Part shown: positions 15,939 to 25,026 of the stretch, one piece after another | Layout of the letters: every line of letters begins with the position of its first letter | How positions within the stretch are numbered: position 1 is the stretch's first letter | NCBI GenBank assembly: GCA_905142475.1 | Contig: LR990730.1 | Coordinates: 248,001 to 312,000, forward strand | Source: Xanthomonas hydrangeae | Lineage (GTDB): Bacteria; Pseudomonadota; Gammaproteobacteria; Xanthomonadales; Xanthomonadaceae | Direction of reading: 5' to 3' | DNA length: 64,000 nucleotides | Made by a program: the position numbers and the translations under genes | The notes under the pieces: generated by a model | Database searches by the model: none | Seen by the model: only the letters and a program-made list of their open reading frames with translations | Told to the model about the DNA's origin: nothing

Positions 15939-17968
15939 GTTTCCTGTTGAGGGTGCTTGTGCTGGCAACGCTGTTGCTCGGCACCGGATGCGCCGGCCTG
16001 TCGCAAATCGAACGCAACCGTGCGGCAGGCGTGGCTTCTGCCGCGCGCAGCACGCTGGTGAGCTGCACCCAGGCCAATCGCTGTGCGCTGTCCTCGCCGC
16101 TGCGCGCGCTGGGCGGCGAGGCGATCACCAGCTCCACTGCGGCTGCGCCGCGGCACTACGCCACCATCGTCGATCGCGGCGAAGAGTCGTTGGTCGCGCG
16201 GCTGAATCTGATCCGCAGCGCCACCCGCAGCATCGATCTGCAGACCTATATCTTCGACAAGGACGACAGCGCGCGCATGGTGCTGGATGCACTGATCGAC
16301 GCGGCGCAGCGCGGGGTCAAGGTACGCATCCTGATCGACCAGCTCTCGGCGATCGCCGATCTGCAGATTCTCGGCGCGCTGTCCAGCACCCATGAAAATC
16401 TGCAGCTGCGCATCTATAACCCCACCTTCGGCAAGGTCAAACTCAATTACTTCGACTATGCCGGCAGCGTGGTGTGCTGTTTCCGTCGCTTCAACCAGCG
16501 CATGCACAACAAGCTGCTGGTGGTGGACGATGTGCTCGGCGTGGTCGGCGGCCGCAACTACCAGGACGACTATTTCGACTGGGACAGCGAATACAACTTC
16601 CGCGACCGTGACGTGATTCTGGCCGGCCCAGAAGTGCGTGCGATGGCGGCCAATTTCGACGCGTTCTGGCGTGCGCAGCGCAGCGTGCCGGCCGAGCGCC
16701 TGAACGATGTCGGCCGCCTGCTGCTGGAACAGGGCGCGCCGAACATGCCGCCTGCCGACATCCGCCGCCCGGAGCGGGTGGCGCGCGTCGACCGTGAGGC
16801 GCGCGATGCGCAATTCATCCGCGATGCGTTCGTGACCCCGGCCATGCCGGTGCAGCGCGTGCTGTATGTGGCCGACCTGCCGCAGAAACACCGCAAGGAA
16901 CATGCCGCCAAGGCGGTGTCCACCGCGCCGGAGCTGGATGGCCTGATCGCCGGTGCGCAGCAGGAAGTGCTGCTGCAGACGCCGTATCTGGTGTTGTCCG
17001 ATCAGGCACAGGCGATCTTCCGCACACTGCGCACGCGCCCGCTGCCGCCACGCATCGTGGTCTCGAGCAATAGCCTGGCGGCCACCGACAACCCGATCGT
17101 GTATGCGCTGTCGTACAAGTTCAAACGCCGCAATCTGCGCGAGCTGGGCTTCAACATCTACGAATTCAAGCCATTTCCGCTGAACGCACCGGTGGACTAC
17201 GCCAATCTGGTGCCCGACCCGCTCAATCCGCAGGCCGCCGAGCCGGTCGAGGGCGACAGCAGCGTCAATCGCGTGATCAGCGGCAGCGCGGCCGGCAACG
17301 CGGTGCGTGGCAGCGGTGGCAGCAATAGCAACGGTGGCGGCGGAACACCGGGGAGTGCCATTCGCGGCAGCGGCGGTGGCGCGGGACGTGCGCCCGGCGG
17401 CAGCGAGGTCGACCGGCGTGTGCTGCGTACCGAAACGCGGCCCTCGTTCCTGGGCACACGTGCGGTCAACAAGCCGCTGCCGGTCACCCGTGCCGGCGCG
17501 CGCATGGGCCTGCATGCCAAGTCGTTGGTGGTGGACCGGCGCATCGGCGTGATCGGCACGCACAACTTCGACCCGCGCAGCGAGAACTACAACACCGAGG
17601 CGGCGGTGGTGATCGACGATGCGCGCTTTGCGCAGGCGCTGGCCGCCAGCATCGAGCGCGACATCGCTCCGGAAAATGCCTGGACCGTGGCCTCGCGCGA
17701 AAAGCCGCCGGTGCTGAGCGGACTGAACTACAGCGTGGGCAAGGTGTCCGAATCGTTGCCGGTGCTGGATTTCTGGCCCTGGCGCTATGCCACCAATTAC
17801 GAATTCCAGCCTGGCCCCGGCTGCCCGTTTCCACTCAAGCGCCAGGACCCGCAGTTCCGGCAGTGCTATGTGGCGGTGGGCGACTTCCCCGAGGTCAACG
17901 TCGGCCCGAAGTGGTTGCTGGTGCGGATGCTGACCGCCTTCGGTGCCGGGCTTGTGCCGATTCTTTGA
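15935..17968 (+). CDS. Phospholipase D / cardiolipin-synthase-like lipoprotein with Gly-rich insert
   Basis: 677 residues from GTG 15935, overlapping the YceI stop. The lipobox LLGTGC (Cys19) predicts a membrane-anchored periplasmic lipoprotein. Two HKD motifs are complete: His191/Lys193/Asp198 (HNKLLVVDD) and His527/Lys529/Asp534 (HAKSLVVDR). This resembles YmdC/ClsC-like phosphatidyl transferases. Unusually, a glycine/serine/asparagine-rich, probably disordered insert (about residues 447-489) lies between the two catalytic halves. The C-terminus (from about 590) contains paired cysteines in PGPGCPFPL and FRQCYVAVGD. The substrate is unknown; a role in envelope lipid remodelling is inferred from family and location. 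Confidence 0.87.
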   Translation: MSFLLRVLVLATLLLGTGCAGLSQIERNRAAGVASAARSTLVSCTQANRCALSSPLRALGGEAITSSTAAAPRHYATIVDRGEESLVARLNLIRSATRSIDLQTYIFDKDDSARMVLDALIDAAQRGVKVRILIDQLSAIADLQILGALSSTHENLQLRIYNPTFGKVKLNYFDYAGSVVCCFRRFNQRMHNKLLVVDDVLGVVGGRNYQDDYFDWDSEYNFRDRDVILAGPEVRAMAANFDAFWRAQRSVPAERLNDVGRLLLEQGAPNMPPADIRRPERVARVDREARDAQFIRDAFVTPAMPVQRVLYVADLPQKHRKEHAAKAVSTAPELDGLIAGAQQEVLLQTPYLVLSDQAQAIFRTLRTRPLPPRIVVSSNSLAATDNPIVYALSYKFKRRNLRELGFNIYEFKPFPLNAPVDYANLVPDPLNPQAAEPVEGDSSVNRVISGSAAGNAVRGSGGSNSNGGGGTPGSAIRGSGGGAGRAPGGSEVDRRVLRTETRPSFLGTRAVNKPLPVTRAGARMGLHAKSLVVDRRIGVIGTHNFDPRSENYNTEAAVVIDDARFAQALAASIERDIAPENAWTVASREKPPVLSGLNYSVGKVSESLPVLDFWPWRYATNYEFQPGPGCPFPLKRQDPQFRQCYVAVGDFPEVNVGPKWLLVRMLTAFGAGLVPIL

Positions 17969-18172
17969 TCGCATGAGCGTGCCGTTCACTGGCCGCTGTC
18001 ATGGCGATATGTGTCCGGCGCAGTGACGGAACTGCGCCTGGACGCCGTGGAGCAATGATGTCTCCTGCATCGTGCAGCACCCAGTCAAGCTGCAAGAGCT
18101 GTTGCTGCAGCTTGGATCGATCAGGGCAGTCAGCGACAGTTGAACCAGTTCCTTCGGGCGCAGATGCTGTTG

Positions 18173-18193
18173 CAATCCCCAATCCCCAATCCC
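18173..18193. repeat. Three tandem copies of CAATCCC
   Basis: CAATCCC occurs three times in direct tandem immediately upstream of the thioesterase start. Related GGGATTG-type heptamers are seen on the other strand at about 36497-36520. Such heptamer runs recur between Xanthomonas genes; here the run occupies the place of the ribosome site. Confidence 0.7.
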
Positions 18194-18199
18194 CAGCCT

Positions 18200-18628
18200 A
18201 TGACCTTCCGCGAACCCGTCGATCTTGCTGCCCTCAACGCCTCCAGTCGCGACACCTTGATCGAACATCTGGGCATCGTGTTCACCGACGCCGGCGACGA
18301 TTGGTTGCGCGCCAGCATGCCGGTGGATTCGCGCACCAAGCAGCCGTACGGCTTGCTGCACGGCGGTGCGTCGGTGGTGCTGGCCGAAACCCTTGGCAGT
18401 AGCGCCGGCAATCTGTGCGTGGATATGACCACCCAGATGTGCGTGGGGTTGGAGATCAATGCCAACCATCTGCGTGCGGCGTATCAGGACGTGGTCACTG
18501 GCACCGCGCGCGCCGTGCATATCGGGCGCAGCACGCAGGTGTGGGACATCACCATCGAAAACCCGGCCGGCAAGCGCGTGTGCGTTTCGCGGCTCACCTT
18601 GGCCGTGGTCCCGCGCAGCAATGGCTGA
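18200..18628 (+). CDS. Hotdog-fold acyl-CoA thioesterase (PaaI/YdiI/EntH type)
   Basis: 142 residues, cytoplasmic. The hotdog core shows PYGLLHGGASVVLAETLGSSAG, with the HGG motif and catalytic glutamate of the YdiI/MenI/EntH group, then GLEINANHLRAA and GTARAVHIGRSTQVWDITI. Related enzymes hydrolyse 1,4-dihydroxy-2-naphthoyl-CoA or proofread aryl carrier proteins. Xanthomonads use ubiquinone, so a menaquinone role is unlikely; general acyl-CoA hydrolysis is the safer reading. ATG 18200 begins the conserved part. No clear Shine-Dalgarno sequence, because CAATCCC repeats lie there. Confidence 0.85.
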   Translation: MTFREPVDLAALNASSRDTLIEHLGIVFTDAGDDWLRASMPVDSRTKQPYGLLHGGASVVLAETLGSSAGNLCVDMTTQMCVGLEINANHLRAAYQDVVTGTARAVHIGRSTQVWDITIENPAGKRVCVSRLTLAVVPRSNG

Positions 18629-18745
18629 GCCCGCCGTGCAAGCACATGGGTGGAACAGCGCCACCCGCTGCCGGCACTGCGCGCGTGCCAAGCTGCTGTC
18701 ACAATAGTCGCGCTTCCTTCCCCTGGTACCGGTCCCGTTCCTGCA

Positions 18746-19546
18746 ATGAGCGAGTCATCCCTGGACGCCACGCGCGATGCTGGCGGCGTGCGTTGGTTCC
18801 GGTACCTGTATCGGGTACCGCTGCTGCTGGTGCACCTGAGCATCTGTCTGCCGATCACCATGCTGTGCGTGGTGGCGCCGCCGCTGGCGCGCATCCGTAC
18901 CGGCCACGACGACACCCTGGACGAGTGGATGATCCGCTGGTGGCAGGGCAATCTGATGCGTATCTTCGGATTTCGTTTGCGTCACTTCGGCACTCCGCTC
19001 CCGGGCGCTGCGTTGTTCGTCGCCAATCACGTCAGCTGGATCGACATCTCGATGCTGCACAGCCAACGCGTGATGGGCTTTGTGGCCAAGCGCGAGATCG
19101 CCGGCTGGCCGCTGGTGGGCTGGCTGGCGGCCAAGGGCCAGACCATCTTCCATCAGCGCGGCAATACCGAATCGCTGGGCGGCGTGCTGCAGGAAATGCT
19201 GGCGCGGCTGCAAAGCGGCAAGCCGGTGGGCGTGTTTCCGGAAGGGCGCACCCGCGGCGGCACCGAGGTCGGCCCGTTCCATGCCCGGATCTTCCAGGCC
19301 GCGGTAGAGGCCGGCGTGCCGGTGCAACCGGTGGCGTTGCGTTACGGCGAGCGCGGCAATGCGCAGGCGGTGGTGGCGTTCGGCGAGCGCGAGAGCTTCT
19401 TCGACAACATCGTGCGCCTGCTCGGCGAGCCGGCGCGGCTGGCCGAAGTGCATTTTCTCGAGCCGATCCGCGCGCTGGATGTCGACGGACGTCGCCGCCT
19501 GGCCGACACCTCGCGTCAACGCATCATTGCGGCAATGGAGTCCTAG
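18746..19546 (+). CDS. 1-acyl-glycerol-3-phosphate acyltransferase family (PlsC-like)
   Basis: 266 residues. An N-terminal membrane helix (about 28-50) anchors a cytoplasmic acyltransferase domain with block I NHVSWID (the HX4D catalytic pair), block II GQTIFHQRGN, block III FPEGRTRGG and block IV VPVQPVALRYG. It transfers an acyl chain to a lysophospholipid or to an ornithine or other amino lipid. Since plsC is normally a single essential gene elsewhere, this may be a second acyltransferase. It is co-oriented with the thioesterase upstream and the hydrolase downstream, a small lipid-related group. Confidence 0.86.
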   Translation: MSESSLDATRDAGGVRWFRYLYRVPLLLVHLSICLPITMLCVVAPPLARIRTGHDDTLDEWMIRWWQGNLMRIFGFRLRHFGTPLPGAALFVANHVSWIDISMLHSQRVMGFVAKREIAGWPLVGWLAAKGQTIFHQRGNTESLGGVLQEMLARLQSGKPVGVFPEGRTRGGTEVGPFHARIFQAAVEAGVPVQPVALRYGERGNAQAVVAFGERESFFDNIVRLLGEPARLAEVHFLEPIRALDVDGRRRLADTSRQRIIAAMES

Positions 19547-19608
19547 CCCGCGATGCGTATGCTCATCGCTCCTGCGGCCGACGCGACAGTGCCTGGCCCG
19601 ATGAGCGC

Positions 19609-20595
19609 ATGAACGTTTCCGACTATTCGCCGCCGCGCTGGTTGCGCAATCCGCATGTGCAATCGCTGCTGGGCAGCAGTGCGTTGCGCCGGATCCGCAG
19701 CCGCCAGTTGCTGGCCGCCAGCGGCGCGGTGACCAGCGAACATATTCTCGACGGCGGCGACGGCGTACGCCTGCAGGGCTGGATGAGCATCCCGCCCGGC
19801 GATGCACCGGTGCGCGCCACCGTGCTGCTGCTGCACGGCTGGGAAGGCAGCGCCGATTCCAATTACATGCGGCTCACCGCTGCGCGCCTGCTGGGCCTGG
19901 GCTATCAGGTGTTCCGGCTGAATTTCCGCGATCACGGCGGCACCCATCACCTCAACGTGGACCTGTTCCACTCCGATCGCATCGATGAAGTGGTCAACGC
20001 TGCAGGCGATCTGTGGCGGCGCTTTCCCGCACCGCAGTTATTGGTGGCCGGTTACTCGCTGGGCGGCAATTTCGCACTGCGGCTCGCCTTGCGCGCGCCG
20101 GCGGCCGGCCTGCCGGTGGCGCGGGTCGCAGCGGTGTGTCCGCTGCTGGATCCGGCCGCCACCATGCTGCAGCTGGAAAAAGGCCCGCAGTTCTACGATT
20201 GGTATTTCCGCCGGCGCTGGCGCGAATCGCTGCTGCGCAAACGCAAGCTGTTCCCCGATCAGCACGGCTACGACGATGCCACCCTGGCGCTGGACATGCG
20301 CGGCCTGATGGCCTGGTTGGCCGAGCAGCACACCGGGCACGGCTCGCTGCAGGCGTATTTCGACAGTTATTCGATTGCCGGCGAACGCCTGGCCGGCTTG
20401 CAGGTGCCGGTCCACATCCTGATGGCCGAAGACGACCCGGTGATTCCGTTCGCCGATTTCGCCGGCTGGCATCTGCCCGCGCACGCGCAGCTGGAAATCG
20501 CGCGCTGGGGCGGCCACTGCGGCTTTCTGGAAAATGCCCGTGGCGATGGTTTTGCCGAACGTTGGGTGGCCGAGCGGCTGACCGCGCAGGCCTGA
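19609..20595 (+). CDS. YheT-family alpha/beta hydrolase
   Basis: 328 residues. The N-terminal PRWLRNPHVQSLLGS signature and the nucleophile elbow VAGYSLGGNFALRLAL identify the YheT/ABHD1-3 group. The catalytic aspartate is in AEDDPVIPF and the histidine in RWGGHCGFLEN. These esterases act on membrane-associated lipids or acyl esters; the exact substrate is unknown. ATG 19609 is preferred; it lies 62 nt after the acyltransferase stop. No signal peptide. Confidence 0.87.
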   Translation: MNVSDYSPPRWLRNPHVQSLLGSSALRRIRSRQLLAASGAVTSEHILDGGDGVRLQGWMSIPPGDAPVRATVLLLHGWEGSADSNYMRLTAARLLGLGYQVFRLNFRDHGGTHHLNVDLFHSDRIDEVVNAAGDLWRRFPAPQLLVAGYSLGGNFALRLALRAPAAGLPVARVAAVCPLLDPAATMLQLEKGPQFYDWYFRRRWRESLLRKRKLFPDQHGYDDATLALDMRGLMAWLAEQHTGHGSLQAYFDSYSIAGERLAGLQVPVHILMAEDDPVIPFADFAGWHLPAHAQLEIARWGGHCGFLENARGDGFAERWVAERLTAQA

Positions 20596-20790
20596 AAGCG
20601 GCGACAACCGTCGCGAGCAGTCGCCAGGTGGGCGCGGATGGCGCGCTCCGAACTGCAGTGTACGAGTGGTGCCTGCCAACGGGCATCGGCCGCGCGCCTG
20701 GCGGCTGCGCAGCAGTGTTGATAGCCGCTCCGAGTCGGCGTCCCGCCGCGCATCGTTACAATAGGCGTTTGTCCTGGACACGCCGCCGCC

Positions 20791-22863
20791 ATGCAAGACG
20801 CCATTCTTCAAGCCCTGCGCCGCAATGCGGCCGACGATGCGGTGGCGCTGGCCCGCGAGTGGGTCATCAGCGCGCCGGATAATGCCGCCACCCATCGCTG
20901 GCTCGGTCTGGCCTTGCAGCAGCAGGGCCAACCCACGCTGGCGCTGGCCAGTATCGAAACCGCGCTGACGCTGACGCCGGAAGATGCCGACCTGCATCTG
21001 TTGCGCGCCGGCTTGCTATTGGCCACGCGCGATCTGTCTGCGGCCGATGCCGCGTTGTCGCGCACCACCGCACTCGACCCGAACCAGTTCAACGCCTACG
21101 TGATGCAGGCGCATCTGGCAGTGGCGCGCGGCGATCTGGATGATGCGCAGCGGCTGAGCCGCACGGCAGCGCGGCTGGCGCCGGAGCATCCGCAGCTGCT
21201 GGCCGTCGATGGCGTGGTGGAGCTGCGCCGCGGCCAGAGCGATCGCGCGCTGTCGCTGCTGACCCGCGCCGCCGAGCAGTTGCCGGACGACCCGCGGGTG
21301 CTGTTCGCGCTGGGCTTTGCGTATCTGCAGAAAGAACACTTCGCGTTCGCCGAGCGCGCCTTCGAGCGCGTGGTCGAGCTCAATCCGCCGGGCACCGCGC
21401 TGCGCGCCTTCGTCGCCCAGCTGGCCCAGCGCCAGGGTCGCCTGGACGACGCGCTGGCCGCGATGCAGGGTGTGTTCGCCCAGCCCGGTGGCGACATCCC
21501 GGCCATGCGCCGGCTCGCGGGCGAAATGGAATTGCAGGCCGGCCGCCCCGACCAGGCCGTGGCGCATTTGCGCCTGGCGCTTGCGCACTGGCCGGCCGAC
21601 CGGCGTACGCTGCACGCGCTACTGACGGCCTGGGAGCGATTGGGTGCGGTCGACGACGCGCGCGACACCCTGGACGCGGCGTTGGCCACCTCGGTCAATG
21701 CGCACGATCTATGGCTGGCGCGGCTGGCGGTGGAGCCGGTCGGCGGCCCGCAGGCGCAGGCGGTGATCGAGCGTTGGCTGCTGGGCATGCCCGAGCATCT
21801 GCCGGCACTGGAAGCGCTGATGCGCGTGCACGACATGCAAGGCCATGCCGAAGAAGCCGAAATGGTGGCGCGGCAGATCGTGGCGGTCGAGCCGGGCCGC
21901 ATCAGCGGCGAGCAGCGCATCGTCGAAGCCTTGCTGGAGCGCGACCCGCCGGCAGCGATCGCCTGCGTCCAATCCCTGATCGACTCGCTGCCCGAGAACC
22001 AGCAGACCGTGCTGCGACCGTGGCTGGGCAATGTGCAGGACCGCGCCGGCCAGCCCGATGCGGCGCTGGCCACCTGGATGCAGTTCCAGCGCGAGCAGGC
22101 CCAGCACCGTCTGCCGTTGCCGCCGCAGGCCGCGAAGCAGCCAATGCAGTGGCCGGCGGTGGGTACGATTCCCGACGCGGTGACCGCGCGCCCGCTGTTC
22201 GTCTGGGGCGTGCCCGGTTCGCATGTCGAACGCCTGATCGCAGTGATGGGCGCGGCCACCCCACTGGTGCGCGACGACCGTTACGGCACCACCCCGCCGT
22301 CCGACGCGCTGCAGAGCTATCGCAGCGTCGAACAGCTGGCCTCCGGCGAACTGGCGCCGCTGGCGCTGGTGGAAGGCTGGAAGGCGCAGCTGCCGCGGCG
22401 CGGTATCGACGACGGCAACGTCATCGACTGGCTGCTGTGGTGGGACAACACCTTGCTCACTGCACTGCGCCCGCACCTGCCCGAAGGCCGGCTGGCAATC
22501 GCATTGCGCGACCCGCGCGACATGCTGCTGGACTGGTTGTCGGCCGGTGCGCCTGCGCCGTTGGCCGTGCAATCGCCGCAGCAGGCCACCGACTGGTTGC
22601 TGGCGGCGCTGGAGCAGCTCGCCGTGCTGCACGAGCGCGATCTGTATCCGCACCGGATCATCCGCCTGGACGGCATCGAGAGCGACCCGCAGGGTATTTC
22701 CACCGCGCTGGAACAGGCCTTCGGCCTGAGCTTCCCGCTGATCGAGCCGCGCGGCCCCGCACGCCTGGCATCGGGCCGCTGGCGCAACTACCGCAGCGTG
22801 CTGGGCGCGCAATTCGATCTGCTCACCTTGATTGCAGTGCGCTTCGGTTACCCGCAGGACTGA
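20791..22863 (+). CDS. TPR protein with degenerate sulfotransferase-like C-terminal domain
   Basis: 690 residues. About residues 1-440 are consecutive tetratricopeptide repeats (for example NAATHRWLGLALQQQGQPTL, DPRVLFALGFAYLQKEHFAF, DRRTLHALLTAWERLGAVDD). From about 465 there is an alpha/beta domain resembling TPR-sulfotransferase proteins: PLFVWGVPGSHVERLIAVMG where the PAPS-binding PRSGTT loop would be, and RLAIALRDPRDMLLDWL resembling the 3'-phosphate motif. The PAPS loop has lost its canonical serine-glycine-threonine series, so sulfotransferase activity is doubtful. No signal peptide. It stands alone between a gap of 195 bp and a REP palindrome. Confidence 0.75.
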   Translation: MQDAILQALRRNAADDAVALAREWVISAPDNAATHRWLGLALQQQGQPTLALASIETALTLTPEDADLHLLRAGLLLATRDLSAADAALSRTTALDPNQFNAYVMQAHLAVARGDLDDAQRLSRTAARLAPEHPQLLAVDGVVELRRGQSDRALSLLTRAAEQLPDDPRVLFALGFAYLQKEHFAFAERAFERVVELNPPGTALRAFVAQLAQRQGRLDDALAAMQGVFAQPGGDIPAMRRLAGEMELQAGRPDQAVAHLRLALAHWPADRRTLHALLTAWERLGAVDDARDTLDAALATSVNAHDLWLARLAVEPVGGPQAQAVIERWLLGMPEHLPALEALMRVHDMQGHAEEAEMVARQIVAVEPGRISGEQRIVEALLERDPPAAIACVQSLIDSLPENQQTVLRPWLGNVQDRAGQPDAALATWMQFQREQAQHRLPLPPQAAKQPMQWPAVGTIPDAVTARPLFVWGVPGSHVERLIAVMGAATPLVRDDRYGTTPPSDALQSYRSVEQLASGELAPLALVEGWKAQLPRRGIDDGNVIDWLLWWDNTLLTALRPHLPEGRLAIALRDPRDMLLDWLSAGAPAPLAVQSPQQATDWLLAALEQLAVLHERDLYPHRIIRLDGIESDPQGISTALEQAFGLSFPLIEPRGPARLASGRWRNYRSVLGAQFDLLTLIAVRFGYPQD

Positions 22864-22912
22864 GCGGCGCCGACCTTCGGGTGAGCGCCCACCGCGGCGC
22901 TCCAGACCACTC

Positions 22913-23012
22913 CGTAGGAGCGGCCCCGGCCGCGACGGGGCGTTACCGCTGACGCGGCGCCCCGATGGGGCATGACCGATAAAACCCCGTCGCGGCCAGG
23001 TCCGCTCCTGCG
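22913..23012. repeat. REP-type element, second copy
   Basis: Left arm CGTAGGAGCGGCCCCGGCC... (22913-22940) and right arm (22985-23012) are inverted copies with a few mismatches, enclosing about 44 bp. The tip GTAGGAGCGGC is the same as in the 2223-2294 element. It lies 50 bp after the TPR gene and may stabilise or end its transcript. Confidence 0.82.
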
Positions 23013-23209
23013 GGGCGGCCACCGGACAGGCACCGACTGAACGTGGCGCGCGCGCAGGGCGCACGATCACGCGGCCGCAATCTTCGCCGGCGTGATGCAC
23101 CGGCAGCGATCCACCCGACCGAGCGCATCAGTGGGTTCCATTGCGACGGCTTCCACTGCTGCGCAGACCCAGGCACCCTGGTCGGCAACATCCCTCACGG
23201 AGACCCTGC

Positions 23210-23821
23210 ATGCGCCTGACCAGCAACAGCATCGACAACGGCAAGCCCATCGCGGTGGAATTTGCCGCCGGAACGCCTGACGGCTTTGCGCCCAACCGCA
23301 ACCCGCATCTGGCCTGGAGCGAGGTGCCCGAGGGCACGCGCTCGTTTGCGCTGCTGTGCCTGGATCCGGACGTGCCGACCGTGCCGGAAACCGTCGGACG
23401 CGATGACGTGCAGATTCCGGTGGATCAGCCACGCACCGATTTTGTGCATTGGGCCATGGCCGACATCCCCGCCGACGTGCACGAGATCGCGGCCGGCAGC
23501 TGCAGCGACGGCTTCGTGCCCAAGGGCAAACCACGGCCGGCCGGCCCGGCCGGCGCGCGGCAGGGCCTGAATTCCTACACCGAATGGTTTGCCGGCAATG
23601 CCGACATGGCCGGCAATTATCTGGGTTACGACGGCCCGTACCCGCCGTTCAACGACCTGCGCGTGCACCGCTATTTCTTCCGCGTGTTCGCGCTTGACGT
23701 GGTGCAGCTTAGCCTGCCCGATCTCTTTACCGCGGCCGATGTGTTGGCGGCGATGCAAGGCCATGTGCTGGCCGAGGCGGCGTTGCACGGGACCTATACG
23801 TTGAATCCGTCGCTGCGCTGA
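23210..23821 (+). CDS. YbhB/YbcL-type phosphatidylethanolamine-binding-like protein
   Basis: 203 residues, no signal peptide. The PEBP fold shows NPHLAWSEVPEGTRSFALLCLDPD, TDFVHWAMADIPADVHEI (the ligand-pocket region) and GYDGPYPPFNDLRVHRYFFRVFALD. Bacterial members are of unclear role; some inhibit proteases, others bind lipids or phosphorylated ligands. ATG 23210 is preceded by GGAG 8 nt upstream. It is monocistronic, followed by a 10-bp hairpin at 23834-23861. Confidence 0.88.
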   Translation: MRLTSNSIDNGKPIAVEFAAGTPDGFAPNRNPHLAWSEVPEGTRSFALLCLDPDVPTVPETVGRDDVQIPVDQPRTDFVHWAMADIPADVHEIAAGSCSDGFVPKGKPRPAGPAGARQGLNSYTEWFAGNADMAGNYLGYDGPYPPFNDLRVHRYFFRVFALDVVQLSLPDLFTAADVLAAMQGHVLAEAALHGTYTLNPSLR

Positions 23822-23833
23822 AGGCGCTTGAAA

Positions 23834-23861
23834 CGACGGCGCCGATCTGCGGGCGCCGTCG
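23834..23861 (+). terminator. Hairpin after the PEBP gene
   Basis: Perfect stem CGACGGCGCC (23834-23843) with GGCGCCGTCG (23852-23861), 8-nt loop, starting 13 nt after the stop. No T-run follows, so termination efficiency is uncertain. Confidence 0.55.
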
Positions 23862-24080
23862 GTGCCGAGGAGAGCTGCCGGTTCACCCGTTGTCCGGCAG
23901 TTCGGTAGCGGCATTTCTCAAGCGATCACTCACTGCTGCGTGCCGTGCGCGTCCGACCTGACGACCGCTGACCATGTGTTGTGAGCTGAGTGTCAGTGGC
24001 CTGCATCTGCACGTCCCATCCGCGCGCGTTGATCGCATCGGCCATCACGCCGACGACGCCACGCAGTCAACATTCGACTG

Positions 24081-24890
24081 CTAACCGCTGGCTTCGATCA
24101 TCTGATCGAGCACATACACCGGCGCGCCATCTGCGCCTGCGGCGGCGGGATAACGCGTCACCCGCAGCAAGGTGCGGATGCCGGTCTCGTGCTCGAAGCC
24201 TTCGATCTTGCCCTCGAAGGGCTGCCAGGTCTGGGTGACCGGCTGCCCTGTCGCATCCTGCTCGCGCAGCTGCAGGCATTGGCGCGACGGCTCGGAGGCA
24301 CACGGCACGGTCTCGGCGGCTACTTCGATCAATACCGTCCGACCGTGGCCGCCATAGCGGGTGTCTGCGGTGGGGGCGCCACCGAACACCAGGCGGGTGC
24401 CATCGCTGCGGGTCAGGGTCAGCTGCGGCGCGGGCTGCGCGGTGTTCAGTGCCACTGCGAAGCGGCCGGACAGCAGCTCGCTGGCGGCGCGTTCCTGCGC
24501 CATCCGCCGTGATTCGGCACACAGGCGTTTGCTCGACACCACCCGGCCGATCTGCAACTGCGCCTCGGCCACGCTGTAGTTGGCGCCCAGGGCATTGCAG
24601 GTCTGGCTGACCTGGATGCGTTCATCGCTGAAATCCAGTTGCAGTGGCGCAATGCCCTCGACAAACAGGCTGCGCAACGCGGTGCCGTGCGCATCGCTGG
24701 CCTGCTGCAATTGCCAGTGCTGCGCGCGCAGGGCGGCCCGCAGCGGGGCATTGTCGGCGGCCGGTGCGGTTACCGCATCGGCCTGCGCGGCAGCGCTGGG
24801 GGAGGAGCCGGGTGCATCCGGCGAAGCGCCCGACCCGCAGGCCGTCACGCCGGCCGCCAGCAGGGCAGGGGCGAAGAACACGGCACGCAT
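24081..24890 (-). CDS. META-domain (HslJ-like) lipoprotein with DUF4377 domain
   Basis: 269 residues from ATG 24890. The signal peptide ends in a lipobox-like segment (AAGVTAC, Cys at about 19), so it is a probable envelope lipoprotein. After an alanine-rich linker, residues about 45-165 form a META domain (HWQLQQASDAHG, LQLDFSDERIQVSQTCNALG, LCAESRRMAQERA). Residues about 185-265 match DUF4377 (EVAAETVPCASEPSRQCLQL, WQPFEGKIEGFEHETGIRTL). META proteins are linked to stress and novobiocin tolerance in E. coli (HslJ), but the biochemical role is unknown. Its promoter region adjoins the uppP stop upstream (25027). Confidence 0.82.
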   Translation of the reverse strand: MRAVFFAPALLAAGVTACGSGASPDAPGSSPSAAAQADAVTAPAADNAPLRAALRAQHWQLQQASDAHGTALRSLFVEGIAPLQLDFSDERIQVSQTCNALGANYSVAEAQLQIGRVVSSKRLCAESRRMAQERAASELLSGRFAVALNTAQPAPQLTLTRSDGTRLVFGGAPTADTRYGGHGRTVLIEVAAETVPCASEPSRQCLQLREQDATGQPVTQTWQPFEGKIEGFEHETGIRTLLRVTRYPAAAGADGAPVYVLDQMIEASG

Positions 24891-25026
24891 GGCGGCTCCC
24901 GGTGATCGATACGTCAGTGATACCGCCAGCGCGCGCCCAGGGCAATGACGGGTGTCACCGCCTGGGCGCGTGCCACGCCTGTCGCGCTCGCTTGAACATG
25001 CATGCCGCGCGGCGACAGTTGAGGCG

